From BM003 sp963699835 (GTDB lineage Bacteria > Pseudomonadota > Gammaproteobacteria > Steroidobacterales > BM003), in the NCBI GenBank assembly GCA_963699835.1, contig CAVOVJ010000003.1:248001-312000 (forward strand): DNA of 64,000 nucleotides. Direction: 5' to 3'. Below, piece by piece: positions 52,437-62,671 of this stretch. Each line of letters opens with the position of its first letter. Within the stretch, counting starts at the first letter, position 1. A program made the position numbers and the translations under genes. The notes beneath the pieces were generated by a model. The model saw only the letters and a list, made by a program, of their open reading frames with translations, did no database searches and was not told the DNA's origin.

Positions 52437-54530
52437 GTGGCACGTACCACTCCCATTACCCGTTATCGAAATATCGGCATCATGGCCCATATCGATGCGG
52501 GCAAGACGACGACTACCGAGCGTGTGCTCTTCTATACCGGTGTATCGCACAAGATCGGTGAGGTTCACGACGGCGCCGCCGCTATGGACTGGATGGAGCA
52601 GGAGCAGGAGCGTGGCATCACCATCACCTCTGCTGCGACCACTTGTTTCTGGAGTGGCATGGAGCAGCAATTCGACGAGCATCGCATCAATATTATCGAC
52701 ACCCCCGGGCACGTTGACTTCACGATCGAAGTCGAGCGCAGCCTGAGGGTTCTCGATAGCGCGGTTGCCGTTTTCTGTGCGGTTGGCGGTGTCGAGCCGC
52801 AGTCCGAGACGGTATGGCGCCAGGCCAATAAGTATGGCGTGCCGCGGCTTGCCTTCGTCAACAAGATGGATCGTGCCGGCGCCGATTTCCTGCGTGTCGT
52901 TGAGCAGTTGAAAGACCGGCTCGGCGCCAATCCGGTGGCGCTGCAGTTGCCGATCGGAGCCGAAGAGAATTTCCTCGGCGTCGTCGACCTCATCAGGATG
53001 CAGGCGATTTTCTGGGATGAGGACAGCCAGGGCATGACCTTCGAGGCCAAGGATATTCCCGCCGATATGCTCGACGATTGTCAGCAGATGCGCGAGCAGA
53101 TGGTCGAGGCGGCTGCCGAGGGTGACGAGGAGCTGCTCGAGAAATTCCTCGAAGACGGCGACCTCAGTAACGACGAGATCAAGCGCGGCATTCGTTTGCG
53201 GACGCTGAACAACGAAATCGTGCCGGTAATGTGCGGCTCGGCCTTCAAGAACAAGGGCGTGCAGGCAGTGCTGGACGCGGTGGTCGAGCTGATGCCGTCG
53301 CCGGTGGATGTGCCTGCGATCAAGGGAATCACCGAGGACGAGCAGGAAGCCGTGCGCAAGCCGGGTGACGATGAGCCGTTCGCCGCGCTTGCGTTCAAGA
53401 TCATGACCGACCCGTTTGTCGGTACGTTGACCTTTTTCCGCGTTTACTCGGGCGTTCTTGCGACGGGAGACACCGTCTATAACCCGGTCAAAGGCAAGAA
53501 AGAGCGGATTGGCCGCATGTTGCAGATGCACGCGAATGACCGTAAGGAATTGAAAGAGGTCCGGGCCGGTGACATTGCCGCCGCGGTGGGTCTCAAAGAC
53601 GTCACCACCGGCGACACGCTGTGTGATCTGAAGCAGGTCGTTACTCTCGAGCGCATGGAGTTTCCGGAGCCGGTGATCGCGGTTGCGGTCGAGCCGAAGA
53701 CCAAAGCCGACCAGGAAAAAATGGGCATGGCTTTGTCCAAACTGGCCAAGGAAGATCCGTCGTTCCGTGTCCACACGGACGAGGAGTCCGGGCAGACGAT
53801 TATCTCCGGCATGGGCGAATTGCATCTCGAGATCATCGTTGACCGGCTCAAGCGTGAATTCAAGGTCGAGGCGAATGTCGGCAAGCCCCAGGTCGCCTAT
53901 CGCGAGACCATTCGCAAGGTGATCGAGCAGGAAGGCAAGTTCGTGCGCCAGTCGGGTGGCCGCGGTCAGTACGGTCATGTCTGGCTCAGAATCGAGCCGC
54001 GCGAGCCGGGCGCCGGGTACGAGTTCGAAAATGCCATCGTCGGTGGTGTCGTGCCGCGCGAGTACATCCCTGCGGTGGACAAGGGCGTTCAGGAGCAAAT
54101 GCAAAACGGCGTGATCGCGGGTTATCCGGTCGTGGATTTCAAGGTAACCCTTTTCGACGGCTCGTACCACGAGGTGGATTCGAGTGAGATGGCGTTCAAG
54201 ATCGCGGGCTCCATGTGCTTCCGGGAAGGCGCGCAGAAGGCCGATCCGGTTTTGCTCGAGCCTATCATGAAGGTCGAAGTCGTTACTCCCGAAGACTACA
54301 TGGGCGATGTGATGGGTGATCTCAACCGCCGCCGCGGTCTGCCTCAGGGGATGGACGATACTCCGGCCGGCAAGGTGATTCGCGCCGAGGTCCCGCTGGC
54401 GGAAATGTTCGGCTACGCGACCGATCTGCGTTCGATGAGCCAGGGTCGCGCGACCTACTCGATGGAGTTCCTCAAGTACCACGAAGTGCCCAACAGTGTC
54501 GCCGATTCGGTGATTAAGAAGGCATCCTGA
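52437..54530 (+). CDS. fusA: elongation factor G
   Basis: 697 residues with a GTG start. GTPase motifs AHIDAGKTTTTE, DTPGHVDFT and NKMDR are intact, and domains II-V continue to the conserved RSMSQGRATYSMEF. EF-G drives translocation. tuf follows 28 bases downstream in the same operon. Confidence 0.99.
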   Translation: MARTTPITRYRNIGIMAHIDAGKTTTTERVLFYTGVSHKIGEVHDGAAAMDWMEQEQERGITITSAATTCFWSGMEQQFDEHRINIIDTPGHVDFTIEVERSLRVLDSAVAVFCAVGGVEPQSETVWRQANKYGVPRLAFVNKMDRAGADFLRVVEQLKDRLGANPVALQLPIGAEENFLGVVDLIRMQAIFWDEDSQGMTFEAKDIPADMLDDCQQMREQMVEAAAEGDEELLEKFLEDGDLSNDEIKRGIRLRTLNNEIVPVMCGSAFKNKGVQAVLDAVVELMPSPVDVPAIKGITEDEQEAVRKPGDDEPFAALAFKIMTDPFVGTLTFFRVYSGVLATGDTVYNPVKGKKERIGRMLQMHANDRKELKEVRAGDIAAAVGLKDVTTGDTLCDLKQVVTLERMEFPEPVIAVAVEPKTKADQEKMGMALSKLAKEDPSFRVHTDEESGQTIISGMGELHLEIIVDRLKREFKVEANVGKPQVAYRETIRKVIEQEGKFVRQSGGRGQYGHVWLRIEPREPGAGYEFENAIVGGVVPREYIPAVDKGVQEQMQNGVIAGYPVVDFKVTLFDGSYHEVDSSEMAFKIAGSMCFREGAQKADPVLLEPIMKVEVVTPEDYMGDVMGDLNRRRGLPQGMDDTPAGKVIRAEVPLAEMFGYATDLRSMSQGRATYSMEFLKYHEVPNSVADSVIKKAS

Positions 54531-54558
54531 GAATCTTGAAATTTGCGAGGTAAAGACG

Positions 54559-55749
<1,191 letters not shown>

Positions 55750-55809
55750 TTTGAACCGGGCGTCCGGGATCCTTCCCGGGCGCCGACTTACTACTAGCGG
55801 TACCAGGAA

Positions 55810-56124
55810 ATGGCGACAAATCAGAATATTCGTATCAGGCTCAAGGCTTTCGATCATCGCTTGATCGACAAGTCGGCGCGGGAAATTGTCGATACGGCAC
55901 GCCGTACCGGCGCGCAGGTGCGGGGTCCTGTGCCGTTGCCGACGAAGATGGAGCGTTTTACGGTCCTGATTTCGCCGCATGTGAACAAGGATGCACGCGA
56001 TCAGTACGAGCTGCGCACCCACAAGCGCCTGATGGAAATCATGGAGCCCACGGACAAGACCGTGGACGCGCTGATGAAACTTGAATTGCCCGCAGGCGTG
56101 GACGTTCAGATTAAGTTGAACTAG
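55810..56124 (+). CDS. rpsJ: 30S ribosomal protein S10
   Basis: 104 residues, beginning MATNQNIRIRLKAFDHRL, full length. S10 is also the NusE partner in antitermination. It follows tuf by 60 bases without an obvious promoter or the S10 leader seen in E. coli, and is separated from rplC by a 241-base gap that has its own promoter. Confidence 0.98.
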   Translation: MATNQNIRIRLKAFDHRLIDKSAREIVDTARRTGAQVRGPVPLPTKMERFTVLISPHVNKDARDQYELRTHKRLMEIMEPTDKTVDALMKLELPAGVDVQIKLN

Positions 56125-56143
56125 ACGCAAAACCTGCTATAAT
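56116..56143 (+). promoter_or_regulatory. promoter between rpsJ and rplC
   Basis: TTGAAC (56116-56121), a 16-base spacer and TATAAT (56138-56143) with the extended -10 TGC in front. The -35 overlaps the last codons of rpsJ. It would start a leader of about 215 bases for rplC and the genes after it. Confidence 0.78.
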
Positions 56144-56157
56144 TTTCGGCTCTTTAT

Positions 56158-56187
56158 GGCCCGGTACGGGAAATCTCGTGCCGGGCC
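56158..56187 (+). promoter_or_regulatory. long hairpin at the start of the rplC leader
   Basis: A 13-bp stem with two G-U pairs and an AAAT loop runs from GGCCCGGTACG (56158) to CGTGCCGGGCC (56187), just after the predicted start of transcription. Only a weak T tract follows. The rest of the leader to 56365 has no gene. Position and size suggest an S10-operon-type control element. Confidence 0.5.
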
Positions 56188-56365
56188 TTGAGTTTCCATG
56201 TCAGAACAGGCCGCGTGAGGCGGCGATCACTGCGTGATCTTCGCCGGGTCTGTTTTGCCGTTCCCCCTCCCCGACAGTGGCCAGCGCGTCGCTCTTGAGG
56301 GTGGGTTTTAGCATGAGTCAGCGCCGGCCAATCGAAGTCGGTGCGGTGTATAGAGGACAGACAAC

Positions 56366-57010
56366 ATGGCTATCGGCTTGGTCGGCCGCAAGTGCGGCAT
56401 GACGCGAGTATTTACGGACGAAGGGCAGTCGATCCCGGTGACGGTGATCGAGGCTCTTCCCAATCGCATCACGCTGGTTCGCAATGCCGAGCGTGACGGT
56501 TATCGTGGCGTGCAGGTGACCACGGGCTCGCGCAAACTCTCGCGGCTTTCCAAGTCCGAGGCCGGGCATTTTGCCAAGGCGGGCGTCGAAGCAGGGCGTG
56601 GGCTTTGGGAATTCCGTCTCGACGGCGACGAAGGCGCGGATCTCGCAACTGGCGCCGAACTGACGGTCGAGCTTTTCGAACCCGGGCAGAAAGTCGACGT
56701 TGCCGGCACCTCCATCGGTAAGGGCTTTGCCGGCACGATCAAACGACACAATTTCCGTGGCCAGGACAGCACCCACGGCAATTCGTTGTCGCACCGTGTT
56801 CCTGGCTCGATCGGTCAGAACCAGACGCCCGGCCGCGTATTCAAGGGCAAAAAGATGTCGGGTCATCTCGGCGACGCCCGGACCACGAATCTGAACCTGG
56901 AAATCGTGCGGGTTGACCAGGAGCGCAACCTGCTCCTGATCCGGGGTGCCGTTCCGGGTGCGCGCGGCGCCGATGTCATCGTGCGTCCGGCCGTCAAGGC
57001 CAGGGCCTAG
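56366..57010 (+). CDS. rplC: 50S ribosomal protein L3
   Basis: 214 residues. The loop that reaches the peptidyl-transferase centre (GSIGQNQTPGRVFKGKKM) is intact and includes the Gln methylated by PrmB in E. coli. First gene after the promoter at 56116. Confidence 0.98.
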   Translation: MAIGLVGRKCGMTRVFTDEGQSIPVTVIEALPNRITLVRNAERDGYRGVQVTTGSRKLSRLSKSEAGHFAKAGVEAGRGLWEFRLDGDEGADLATGAELTVELFEPGQKVDVAGTSIGKGFAGTIKRHNFRGQDSTHGNSLSHRVPGSIGQNQTPGRVFKGKKMSGHLGDARTTNLNLEIVRVDQERNLLLIRGAVPGARGADVIVRPAVKARA

Positions 57011-57030
57011 GGCGAAGGGGACGAACGAGC

Positions 57031-57651
57031 ATGGCCAAGACATTGACAGTTGTTGGTGCCACCGGCGGCGATGCCTCCCTCGAGGTTTCAGAAGCCGCGT
57101 TTGGCAGTGAATTCAACGAAGCCCTGGTGCACCAGGTCGTGACGGCGTATCTGTCTGGCGGTCGCGCCGGCACCAAGGCGCAGAAGTCGCGCGCCCAGGT
57201 TCGTGGCGGCGGCGCCAAGCCGTGGCGGCAGAAGGGAACCGGGCGGGCACGCGCCGGAACGATCCGCAGCCCTGTCTGGGTCGGTGGCGGGCGGACTTTC
57301 GCCGCGCAGGCGCGCGACCATGGGCAAAAGGTCAACCGCAAGATGTACCGCGCTGCGATTCGCGCGGTGGTCTCGGAGCTGATTCGGCAGGATCGTCTGA
57401 AGGTAGTCGATACATTCTCGGTAGAGGCGCCGAAGACCAAGCTGGTTGCCACCCGGCTGAAGGAGCTCGACGTCAAATCCGCATTGATCGTCGTGGAGGC
57501 GTTTGACGAGGCGCTGTATCTGGCCGCGCGCAACCTGCCGCATGTCGAGGTGCTCGAGGTGAGCGCGGTAGATCCGGTGAGTCTGATTCGCTACGACAAC
57601 GTGATCATGACCGTGCCGGCAGTGAAGTTGCTTGAGGAGAAACTGGTATGA
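57031..57651 (+). CDS. rplD: 50S ribosomal protein L4
   Basis: 206 residues with the exit-tunnel loop (KPWRQKGTGRARAGTIRSP). In E. coli L4 represses the S10 operon through its leader; here the nearest candidate leader lies before rplC. Its stop overlaps the rplW start (ATGA). Confidence 0.98.
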   Translation: MAKTLTVVGATGGDASLEVSEAAFGSEFNEALVHQVVTAYLSGGRAGTKAQKSRAQVRGGGAKPWRQKGTGRARAGTIRSPVWVGGGRTFAAQARDHGQKVNRKMYRAAIRAVVSELIRQDRLKVVDTFSVEAPKTKLVATRLKELDVKSALIVVEAFDEALYLAARNLPHVEVLEVSAVDPVSLIRYDNVIMTVPAVKLLEEKLV

Positions 57652-57944
57652 GCCGCGAGAGACTTATGACTGTCCTGCTCGGCCCGCATGTTTCGGAGAA
57701 GAGCACCACTGTGGCCGATGACCACAACCAGATCGTTTTCCGCGTGCGCCGCGACGCCAGCAAGACCGAGGTGCGCCGTGCGGTGGAAATGATGTTCGAG
57801 GTAGAGGTCGAGGGTGTTCAGATCCTCAACCAGGGCGGCAAGCAAAAGCGTTTCGGCCGGACGATGGGCAAGCGCTCGGACTGGAAGAAGGCCTACGTTC
57901 GCTTGAAGGCAGGTCAGGACATCGATTTCCTCGGCGGTGAGTAA
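57648..57944 (+). CDS. rplW: 50S ribosomal protein L23
   Basis: 98 residues, full length, with RLMTVLLGPHVSEKST near the start and GRTMGKRSDWKKAYVRLK near the end. L23 sits at the tunnel exit and docks trigger factor and SRP. The ATG overlaps the rplD stop by four bases. Confidence 0.98.
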   Translation: MSRERLMTVLLGPHVSEKSTTVADDHNQIVFRVRRDASKTEVRRAVEMMFEVEVEGVQILNQGGKQKRFGRTMGKRSDWKKAYVRLKAGQDIDFLGGE

Positions 57945-57975
57945 TGCCCGGCGCTACGAGTAAAGAGAATCAGCG

Positions 57976-58806
57976 ATGGCAAAGGTAATCAAAACCAAAC
58001 CGACTTCTGCAGGACGCCGCTTCGTCGTTCAGATCAAGCGTCCCGATCTGCATAAGGGTGAACCGCACGCAGCGTTGCTGGAGAAAGGCTCCAGCAGCGG
58101 TGGCCGTAACAACCTCGGCCGCATTACCGTGCGCCACCGCGGCGGTGGACACAAACGGCGGTACCGGCAGATCGATTTCCGCCGTAACAAGGACGGCGTG
58201 CCTGGTCGCATCGAGCGGATCGAACACGATCCCAACCGCAGTGCCAATCTCGCGTTGGTGTTGTATGCGGATGGCGAACGCCGTTACATCCTCGCGCCGC
58301 GTGGTATGAAGGCGGGCGATCCGATCATGGCTGGCAGCGAGGCACCGATCAAGCCGGGCAATGCGATGGCATTGCGCAGTATTCCGGTCGGTACTCTGGT
58401 GCACAACATCGAGCTGAAGCCCGGCAAGGGCGGGCAGATCGTCCGCAGCGCCGGCGGATCGGCCCAGCTGGTCGCGCGCGAGGGTCAGTATGCAACGCTG
58501 CGGTTGCGTTCCGGCGAGATGCGCAAGGTGCATATCGCGTGCCGGGCGACGATTGGTGAGGTCGGTAATTTCGAGCACAACTTGCAGAAACTGGGCAAGG
58601 CCGGCGCCCAGCGCTGGCGTGGAGTCCGCCCGACCGTGCGTGGCGTTGCGATGAACCCGGTTGATCACCCGCACGGTGGCGGCGAAGGCCGCACCTCGGG
58701 CGGTCGTCACCCGGTTTCCCCGTGGGGTACGCCGACCAAGGGTTATCGCACCCGAAACAACAAGCGCACTGACGGTTTGATCGTCCGGCGCCGCAACAGA
58801 AAGTGA
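57976..58806 (+). CDS. rplB: 50S ribosomal protein L2
   Basis: 276 residues. The conserved C-terminal segment VAMNPVDHPHGGGEGRTSGG contains the histidine important for peptidyl transfer. L2 binds domain IV of 23S rRNA. Full length and uninterrupted. Confidence 0.98.
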   Translation: MAKVIKTKPTSAGRRFVVQIKRPDLHKGEPHAALLEKGSSSGGRNNLGRITVRHRGGGHKRRYRQIDFRRNKDGVPGRIERIEHDPNRSANLALVLYADGERRYILAPRGMKAGDPIMAGSEAPIKPGNAMALRSIPVGTLVHNIELKPGKGGQIVRSAGGSAQLVAREGQYATLRLRSGEMRKVHIACRATIGEVGNFEHNLQKLGKAGAQRWRGVRPTVRGVAMNPVDHPHGGGEGRTSGGRHPVSPWGTPTKGYRTRNNKRTDGLIVRRRNRK

Positions 58807-58823
58807 TTTGAGAGGTAGCAGCT

Positions 58824-59096
58824 GTGCCACGTTCTGTTAAGAAAGGTCCTTTCGTCGACGCTCACCTGATGAACAAGGTGATCAAGGCGGCGGAAAATAA
58901 CGACCGCCGGCCGATCAAGACCTGGTCGCGGCGCTCTATGATTTTGCCGGACATGGTCGGACTGACCATTGCCGTGCATAACGGTCGCCAGCATGTTCCG
59001 GTACTGATCTCCGAGAACATGGTGGGGCACAAGCTCGGCGAGTTCGCAATTACCCGCACATTCCGCGGGCATGCGGCGGACCGCAAGGCGAGGTAG
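58824..59096 (+). CDS. rpsS: 30S ribosomal protein S19
   Basis: 90 residues from a GTG start. It begins PRSVKKGPFVDAHLM and has the conserved TWSRRSMILPDMVGLTIAVH. S19 is in the 30S head, contacting S13 and the A-site tRNA region. Confidence 0.98.
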   Translation: MPRSVKKGPFVDAHLMNKVIKAAENNDRRPIKTWSRRSMILPDMVGLTIAVHNGRQHVPVLISENMVGHKLGEFAITRTFRGHAADRKAR

Positions 59097-59101
59097 GAGA
59101 G

Positions 59102-59441
59102 ATGACGATGGAAGTGGCTGCACAACTCAGATACGCCAGGATTTCGCCGCAGAAATGCCGCCTGGTGGCGGATCTGGTTCGGGGTCAGTCGGTGGCGAAA
59201 GCGCTGCAAGACGCTGGCATTCAGCCCGAAAAAGGGTGCCCGTATCGTCAAGAAAGTGCTCGAGTCGGCCATTGCCAATGCCGAGCATAATCATGGTGCG
59301 GACGTCGACGAGTTGAAAATCAGCTCTGTTTACGTTGATGAGGCGCCGTCGTTTCGACGGTTTCGGGCGCGGGCGAAAGGCCGCGGCACGCGCATCATCA
59401 AGCGCAACAGTCACATCACCGTCAAAGTCTCGGACGAGTAG
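59102..59441 (+). CDS. rplV: 50S ribosomal protein L22 (one frameshift)
   Basis: Repaired length is 112 residues. An extra base at about 59210 turns the conserved ALQTLAFSPKKGARIVKKVL into an off-frame stretch; removing it restores a full L22, ending IIKRNSHITVKVSDE. L22 lines the exit tunnel and is essential in bacteria, so the break is almost surely an error in the sequence. The ATG at 59102 or the one six bases later may be the start. Confidence 0.95.
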
Positions 59442-59456
59442 GCGCGAGGAGCCGTA

Positions 59457-60137
59457 ATGGGTCAGAAAGTACATCCAATCGGGATCCGGCTGGGAATCAC
59501 ACATGATTGGCAGTCGAAATGGTTCGCGGACTCGCGCAACTACCCGGAGTACGTCGCAACGGACTGGAAGATTCGCGACTTCCTGAAGAAACGGCTTTCC
59601 GACGCGTCGGTCAGCAAAATCGGGATCGAGCGGCCGGCCAAGAAGGCGCATATCACGATTCATACGGCACGTCCGGGCATCGTGATCGGCAAAAAGGGCG
59701 AGGACATCGAGCGTCTGCGCGGTGACGTCGCCAAGATGATGAGCATGCCGCTTGGCGACGTGCGCATCAACATCGCCGAGATTCGCAAGCCGGAGCTCGA
59801 CGCGCAACTGGTGGCGGAAGGGATAGCTCAGCAACTGGTTCGTCGAGTGATGTTCCGCCGTGCGATGAAACGTGCCGTGACCAATACGATGCGAATCGGT
59901 GCACAGGGCGTCAAGGTGCGGGTCGGTGGGCGCCTCAACGGCGCGGAGATCGCGCGCTCGGAGTGGTACCGCGAGGGCCGGGTGCCGCTGCATACGTTGC
60001 GCGCCGATATCGATTACGGCTTTGCCGAAGCACGCACGACCTATGGTGTGATTGGCATTAAGGTCTGGATTTTCAAGGGCGAGAAGTTCGACAGGCCCGA
60101 GACTGCCGCCGAATCGGCTGAGCAGCAGGCAAGTTAG
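59457..60137 (+). CDS. rpsC: 30S ribosomal protein S3
   Basis: 226 residues. It begins MGQKVHPIGIRLGITHDWQS and carries a KH RNA-binding domain (GIVIGKKGEDIERL). S3 is at the mRNA entry channel and has helicase function with S4 and S5. Confidence 0.98.
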   Translation: MGQKVHPIGIRLGITHDWQSKWFADSRNYPEYVATDWKIRDFLKKRLSDASVSKIGIERPAKKAHITIHTARPGIVIGKKGEDIERLRGDVAKMMSMPLGDVRINIAEIRKPELDAQLVAEGIAQQLVRRVMFRRAMKRAVTNTMRIGAQGVKVRVGGRLNGAEIARSEWYREGRVPLHTLRADIDYGFAEARTTYGVIGIKVWIFKGEKFDRPETAAESAEQQAS

Positions 60138-60148
60138 GAGTTACCCGG

Positions 60149-60562
60149 ATGTTGCAGCCGAAAAGAACCAGGTTCCGCAAGCAGATGAAGGGCCGTAATC
60201 GCGGGCTCGCGCTGCGCGGTGGCTCGGTGTCGTTTGGAGAATACGGGCTCAAAGCCGTCGGGCGCGGCCGCATCACGGCGCGCCAGATCGAGGCGGCGCG
60301 CCGGGCGATGACGCGTCACGTCAAGCGTGGTGGCAAGATCTGGATCCGTATCTTCCCCGATAAGCCGATTACGACCAAGCCGCTGGAAGTCCGCCAGGGC
60401 AAGGGCAAGGGCAACGTCGAGTACTGGGTGGCCCAGATACAACCGGGGCGCGTGCTTTACGAAATCGAAGGGGTGTCGGAAGAAGTGGCGCGCGAGGCGT
60501 TTCGCCTGGCGGCGGCGAAACTGCCGGTTGCCACGACGTTCGTGACGCGACAGGTGATGTGA
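60149..60562 (+). CDS. rplP: 50S ribosomal protein L16
   Basis: 137 residues, beginning MLQPKRTRFRKQMKGRNRGL, full length. L16 positions A-site tRNA. The conserved Arg hydroxylated by YcfD in E. coli lies in the IRIFPDKPIT-KP region. Its TGA shares one base with the rpmC ATG. Confidence 0.98.
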   Translation: MLQPKRTRFRKQMKGRNRGLALRGGSVSFGEYGLKAVGRGRITARQIEAARRAMTRHVKRGGKIWIRIFPDKPITTKPLEVRQGKGKGNVEYWVAQIQPGRVLYEIEGVSEEVAREAFRLAAAKLPVATTFVTRQVM

Positions 60563-60768
60563 TGAAGGCGAGTGAGCTTAGAGAGAAATCGGTTGCGGAG
60601 CTCGAGGAGGAACTCCTCTCGTTGCGCAAGGAGCAATTCAATCTGCGCATGCAGCGGGCAACTGGCCAGCTGGCGCGTCCGGATCAGTTCGGCAAGGTTC
60701 GCAAGAACATCGCCCGGGTGAAAACGGTTATTACCGAATTGACGCGTCAGACAGGTGAGACGTCATGA
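60562..60768 (+). CDS. rpmC: 50S ribosomal protein L29
   Basis: 68 residues, two helices. I start at the ATG that overlaps the rplP stop (TGATG) rather than the GTG one codon earlier. Its stop overlaps the rpsQ start (ATGA). Confidence 0.97.
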   Translation: MKASELREKSVAELEEELLSLRKEQFNLRMQRATGQLARPDQFGKVRKNIARVKTVITELTRQTGETS

Positions 60769-61040
60769 GTGAGAAGCAGGAACAGCACAAGCAGCGCACC
60801 GTTACCGGTCGGGTTGTGTCGAACAAGATGGACAAAACCGTTTCGGTTTCCATCGAACGCCTGGTGAAGCATCCGATGTACGGCAAGTATATTCGCCGCA
60901 CCACCAAGCTGCTCGCGCACGATGAGAGTAACGAATGCCGGCAGGGTGACAAGGTCGCCATTGCCGAATGTCGCCCCATGTCCAAGCGTAAAGCCTGGCA
61001 GGTGGTCAATATTGTGGAACGGGGATCGTCGCGCGACTAG
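60765..61040 (+). CDS. rpsQ: 30S ribosomal protein S17
   Basis: 91 residues. OB-fold protein with the conserved GRVVSNKMDKTVSVSIERL and HPMYGKYIRRTTK. It is the last gene of the S10-type cluster; rplN, heading the spc-type cluster, follows after 43 bases. Confidence 0.98.
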   Translation: MSEKQEQHKQRTVTGRVVSNKMDKTVSVSIERLVKHPMYGKYIRRTTKLLAHDESNECRQGDKVAIAECRPMSKRKAWQVVNIVERGSSRD

Positions 61041-61083
61041 GCGTTGAGCCCGTTTTCTTACAGAGCAAGTTGGAAATACGACC

Positions 61084-61452
61084 ATGATTCAGATGCAGAC
61101 AGTTCTTGATGCCGCGGACAACAGCGGGGCGCGTCGCCTCCAGTGCATCAAGGTGCTGGGTGGCTCGAAACGTCGTTACGCCGGAGTCGGTGACATCATC
61201 AAGGTGAGCGTCAAGGACGCGATTCCGCGCGGCAAGGTAAAGAAGGGCGAGATCTACAATGCGGTCGTGGTGCGCACACGCAAGGGTGTTCGCCGCCCCG
61301 ATGGGTCGTTGATCCGCTTCGACGGCAATGCCGCGGTACTGCTGACCGCTCGTCTCGAGCCGATCGGCACTCGCATTTTCGGGCCGGTTACTCGCGAGCT
61401 GCGGACCGGCAATTTTATGAAGATCATTTCCCTGGCGCCGGAAGTGCTGTAA
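61084..61452 (+). CDS. rplN: 50S ribosomal protein L14
   Basis: 122 residues, beginning MIQMQTVLDAADNSGARRLQ, full length. L14 forms bridge B8 with the small subunit and is the docking site of RsfS. No clear promoter was found in the short gap before it. Confidence 0.98.
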   Translation: MIQMQTVLDAADNSGARRLQCIKVLGGSKRRYAGVGDIIKVSVKDAIPRGKVKKGEIYNAVVVRTRKGVRRPDGSLIRFDGNAAVLLTARLEPIGTRIFGPVTRELRTGNFMKIISLAPEVL

Positions 61453-61466
61453 GGGCGAGGTGGGTC

Positions 61467-61784
61467 ATGCAGAGAATCAGAAAAGGTGACGAAGTTGTCG
61501 TGATTGCCGGCCGTGACAAGGGCCGCCGCGGCACCGTCGTGCGCGTGCTCGACGATGAGCGAGTCGTCGTCGAAAACATCAACATCGCGAAGAAGCATCA
61601 AAAGCCAAATCCCAACGCGGGTGTGGCTGGCGGGATCGTGGAAATCGAGATGCCGCTCGATGCATCGAATGTGATGCTGTGGAATCCGGTGCTGAAAAAG
61701 GGCGACCGGGTGGGTTTCAAGACGCTGGATGATGGCCGCAAGGTCAGATTCTACAAGTCTGACAATGAAGTCGTTGACGTCTGA
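61467..61784 (+). CDS. rplX: 50S ribosomal protein L24
   Basis: 105 residues with an N-terminal KOW motif (RKGDEVVVIAGRDKGRRGTV). L24 is an assembly initiator protein for the large subunit. Confidence 0.98.
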   Translation: MQRIRKGDEVVVIAGRDKGRRGTVVRVLDDERVVVENINIAKKHQKPNPNAGVAGGIVEIEMPLDASNVMLWNPVLKKGDRVGFKTLDDGRKVRFYKSDNEVVDV

Positions 61785-61797
61785 GGGTTAGAGGATC

Positions 61798-62337
61798 ATG
61801 TCCAGACTGCAGGAATTTTATCGCGACCAGGTCATCCCTCAGTTGAAGGATCAGCTCGGCTACGCCAACGAAATGCAATTGCCACGGATCGAGAAGATCA
61901 CATTGAACATGGGCGTCGGCGAGGCCCTGGCAGACCGCAAGATCATTGATAATGCGATTGGCGACATGACCAAAATTGCGGGGCAGAAACCGCTGATGAC
62001 GCTGGCGCGGAAGTCGGTGGCGGCGTTTAAGCTCCGCGAGGGGTCTCCGGTTGGTTGCAAGGTGACGCTGCGTCGCGAGCGTATGTACGAGTTTCTTGAC
62101 CGTCTTATTAATGTCGCGATCCCGCGTGTGCGCGATTTTCGTGGTCTGAGCGCCAAGGCGTTCGACGGCCGCGGTAATTACAGTCTCGGCGTAAAAGAGC
62201 AGATCATTTTCCCGGAGATCGATTACGACAAGATCGATGTCATCCGCGGGCTCGATATAACGATTACGACGAGTGCGAAAAATGACGAGGAAGGACGGGC
62301 GCTGTTGCAGGCGTTCAACTTTCCCTTCAGAAAGTAA
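61798..62337 (+). CDS. rplE: 50S ribosomal protein L5
   Basis: 179 residues, full length, with KITLNMGVGEALADRK and FRGLSAKAFDGRGNYSLG. L5 binds 5S rRNA and contacts P-site tRNA. Confidence 0.98.
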   Translation: MSRLQEFYRDQVIPQLKDQLGYANEMQLPRIEKITLNMGVGEALADRKIIDNAIGDMTKIAGQKPLMTLARKSVAAFKLREGSPVGCKVTLRRERMYEFLDRLINVAIPRVRDFRGLSAKAFDGRGNYSLGVKEQIIFPEIDYDKIDVIRGLDITITTSAKNDEEGRALLQAFNFPFRK

Positions 62338-62349
62338 ACGAGGACAGGC

Positions 62350-62655
62350 ATGGCTAAGAAATCGATGCTGGAAAGAGAGGTGCGACGGCGCAAGGCGGTG
62401 CAGAAGTATGCCGCCAAGCGGGCCGAGCTGAAGGAGATCATCCGCAGCCCGCAGTCGAGCGACGACGAGAAGATGGCCGCCATGGCGCGTCTCCAGGCGC
62501 TGCCGCGCGATGCATCGCCGGTGCGACTGCGTAATCGTTGCGCCGTCAGTGGCAGGCCGCACGGTTTCTATCGCAAATTCGGCCTCGGTCGGAACAAACT
62601 GCGCGAGGCAACGATGCGCGGTGATCTTCCGGGTCTGAGGAAGGCAAGTTGGTAA
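62350..62655 (+). CDS. rpsN: 30S ribosomal protein S14 (zinc-free form)
   Basis: 101 residues. The long form lacking the CxxC zinc pairs, with RNRCAVSGRPHGFYRKFGLG near the C-terminus. Only one Cys remains. This form is typical of gammaproteobacteria. Confidence 0.98.
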   Translation: MAKKSMLEREVRRRKAVQKYAAKRAELKEIIRSPQSSDDEKMAAMARLQALPRDASPVRLRNRCAVSGRPHGFYRKFGLGRNKLREATMRGDLPGLRKASW

Positions 62656-62671
62656 ACAGGGCGCTATTGAT

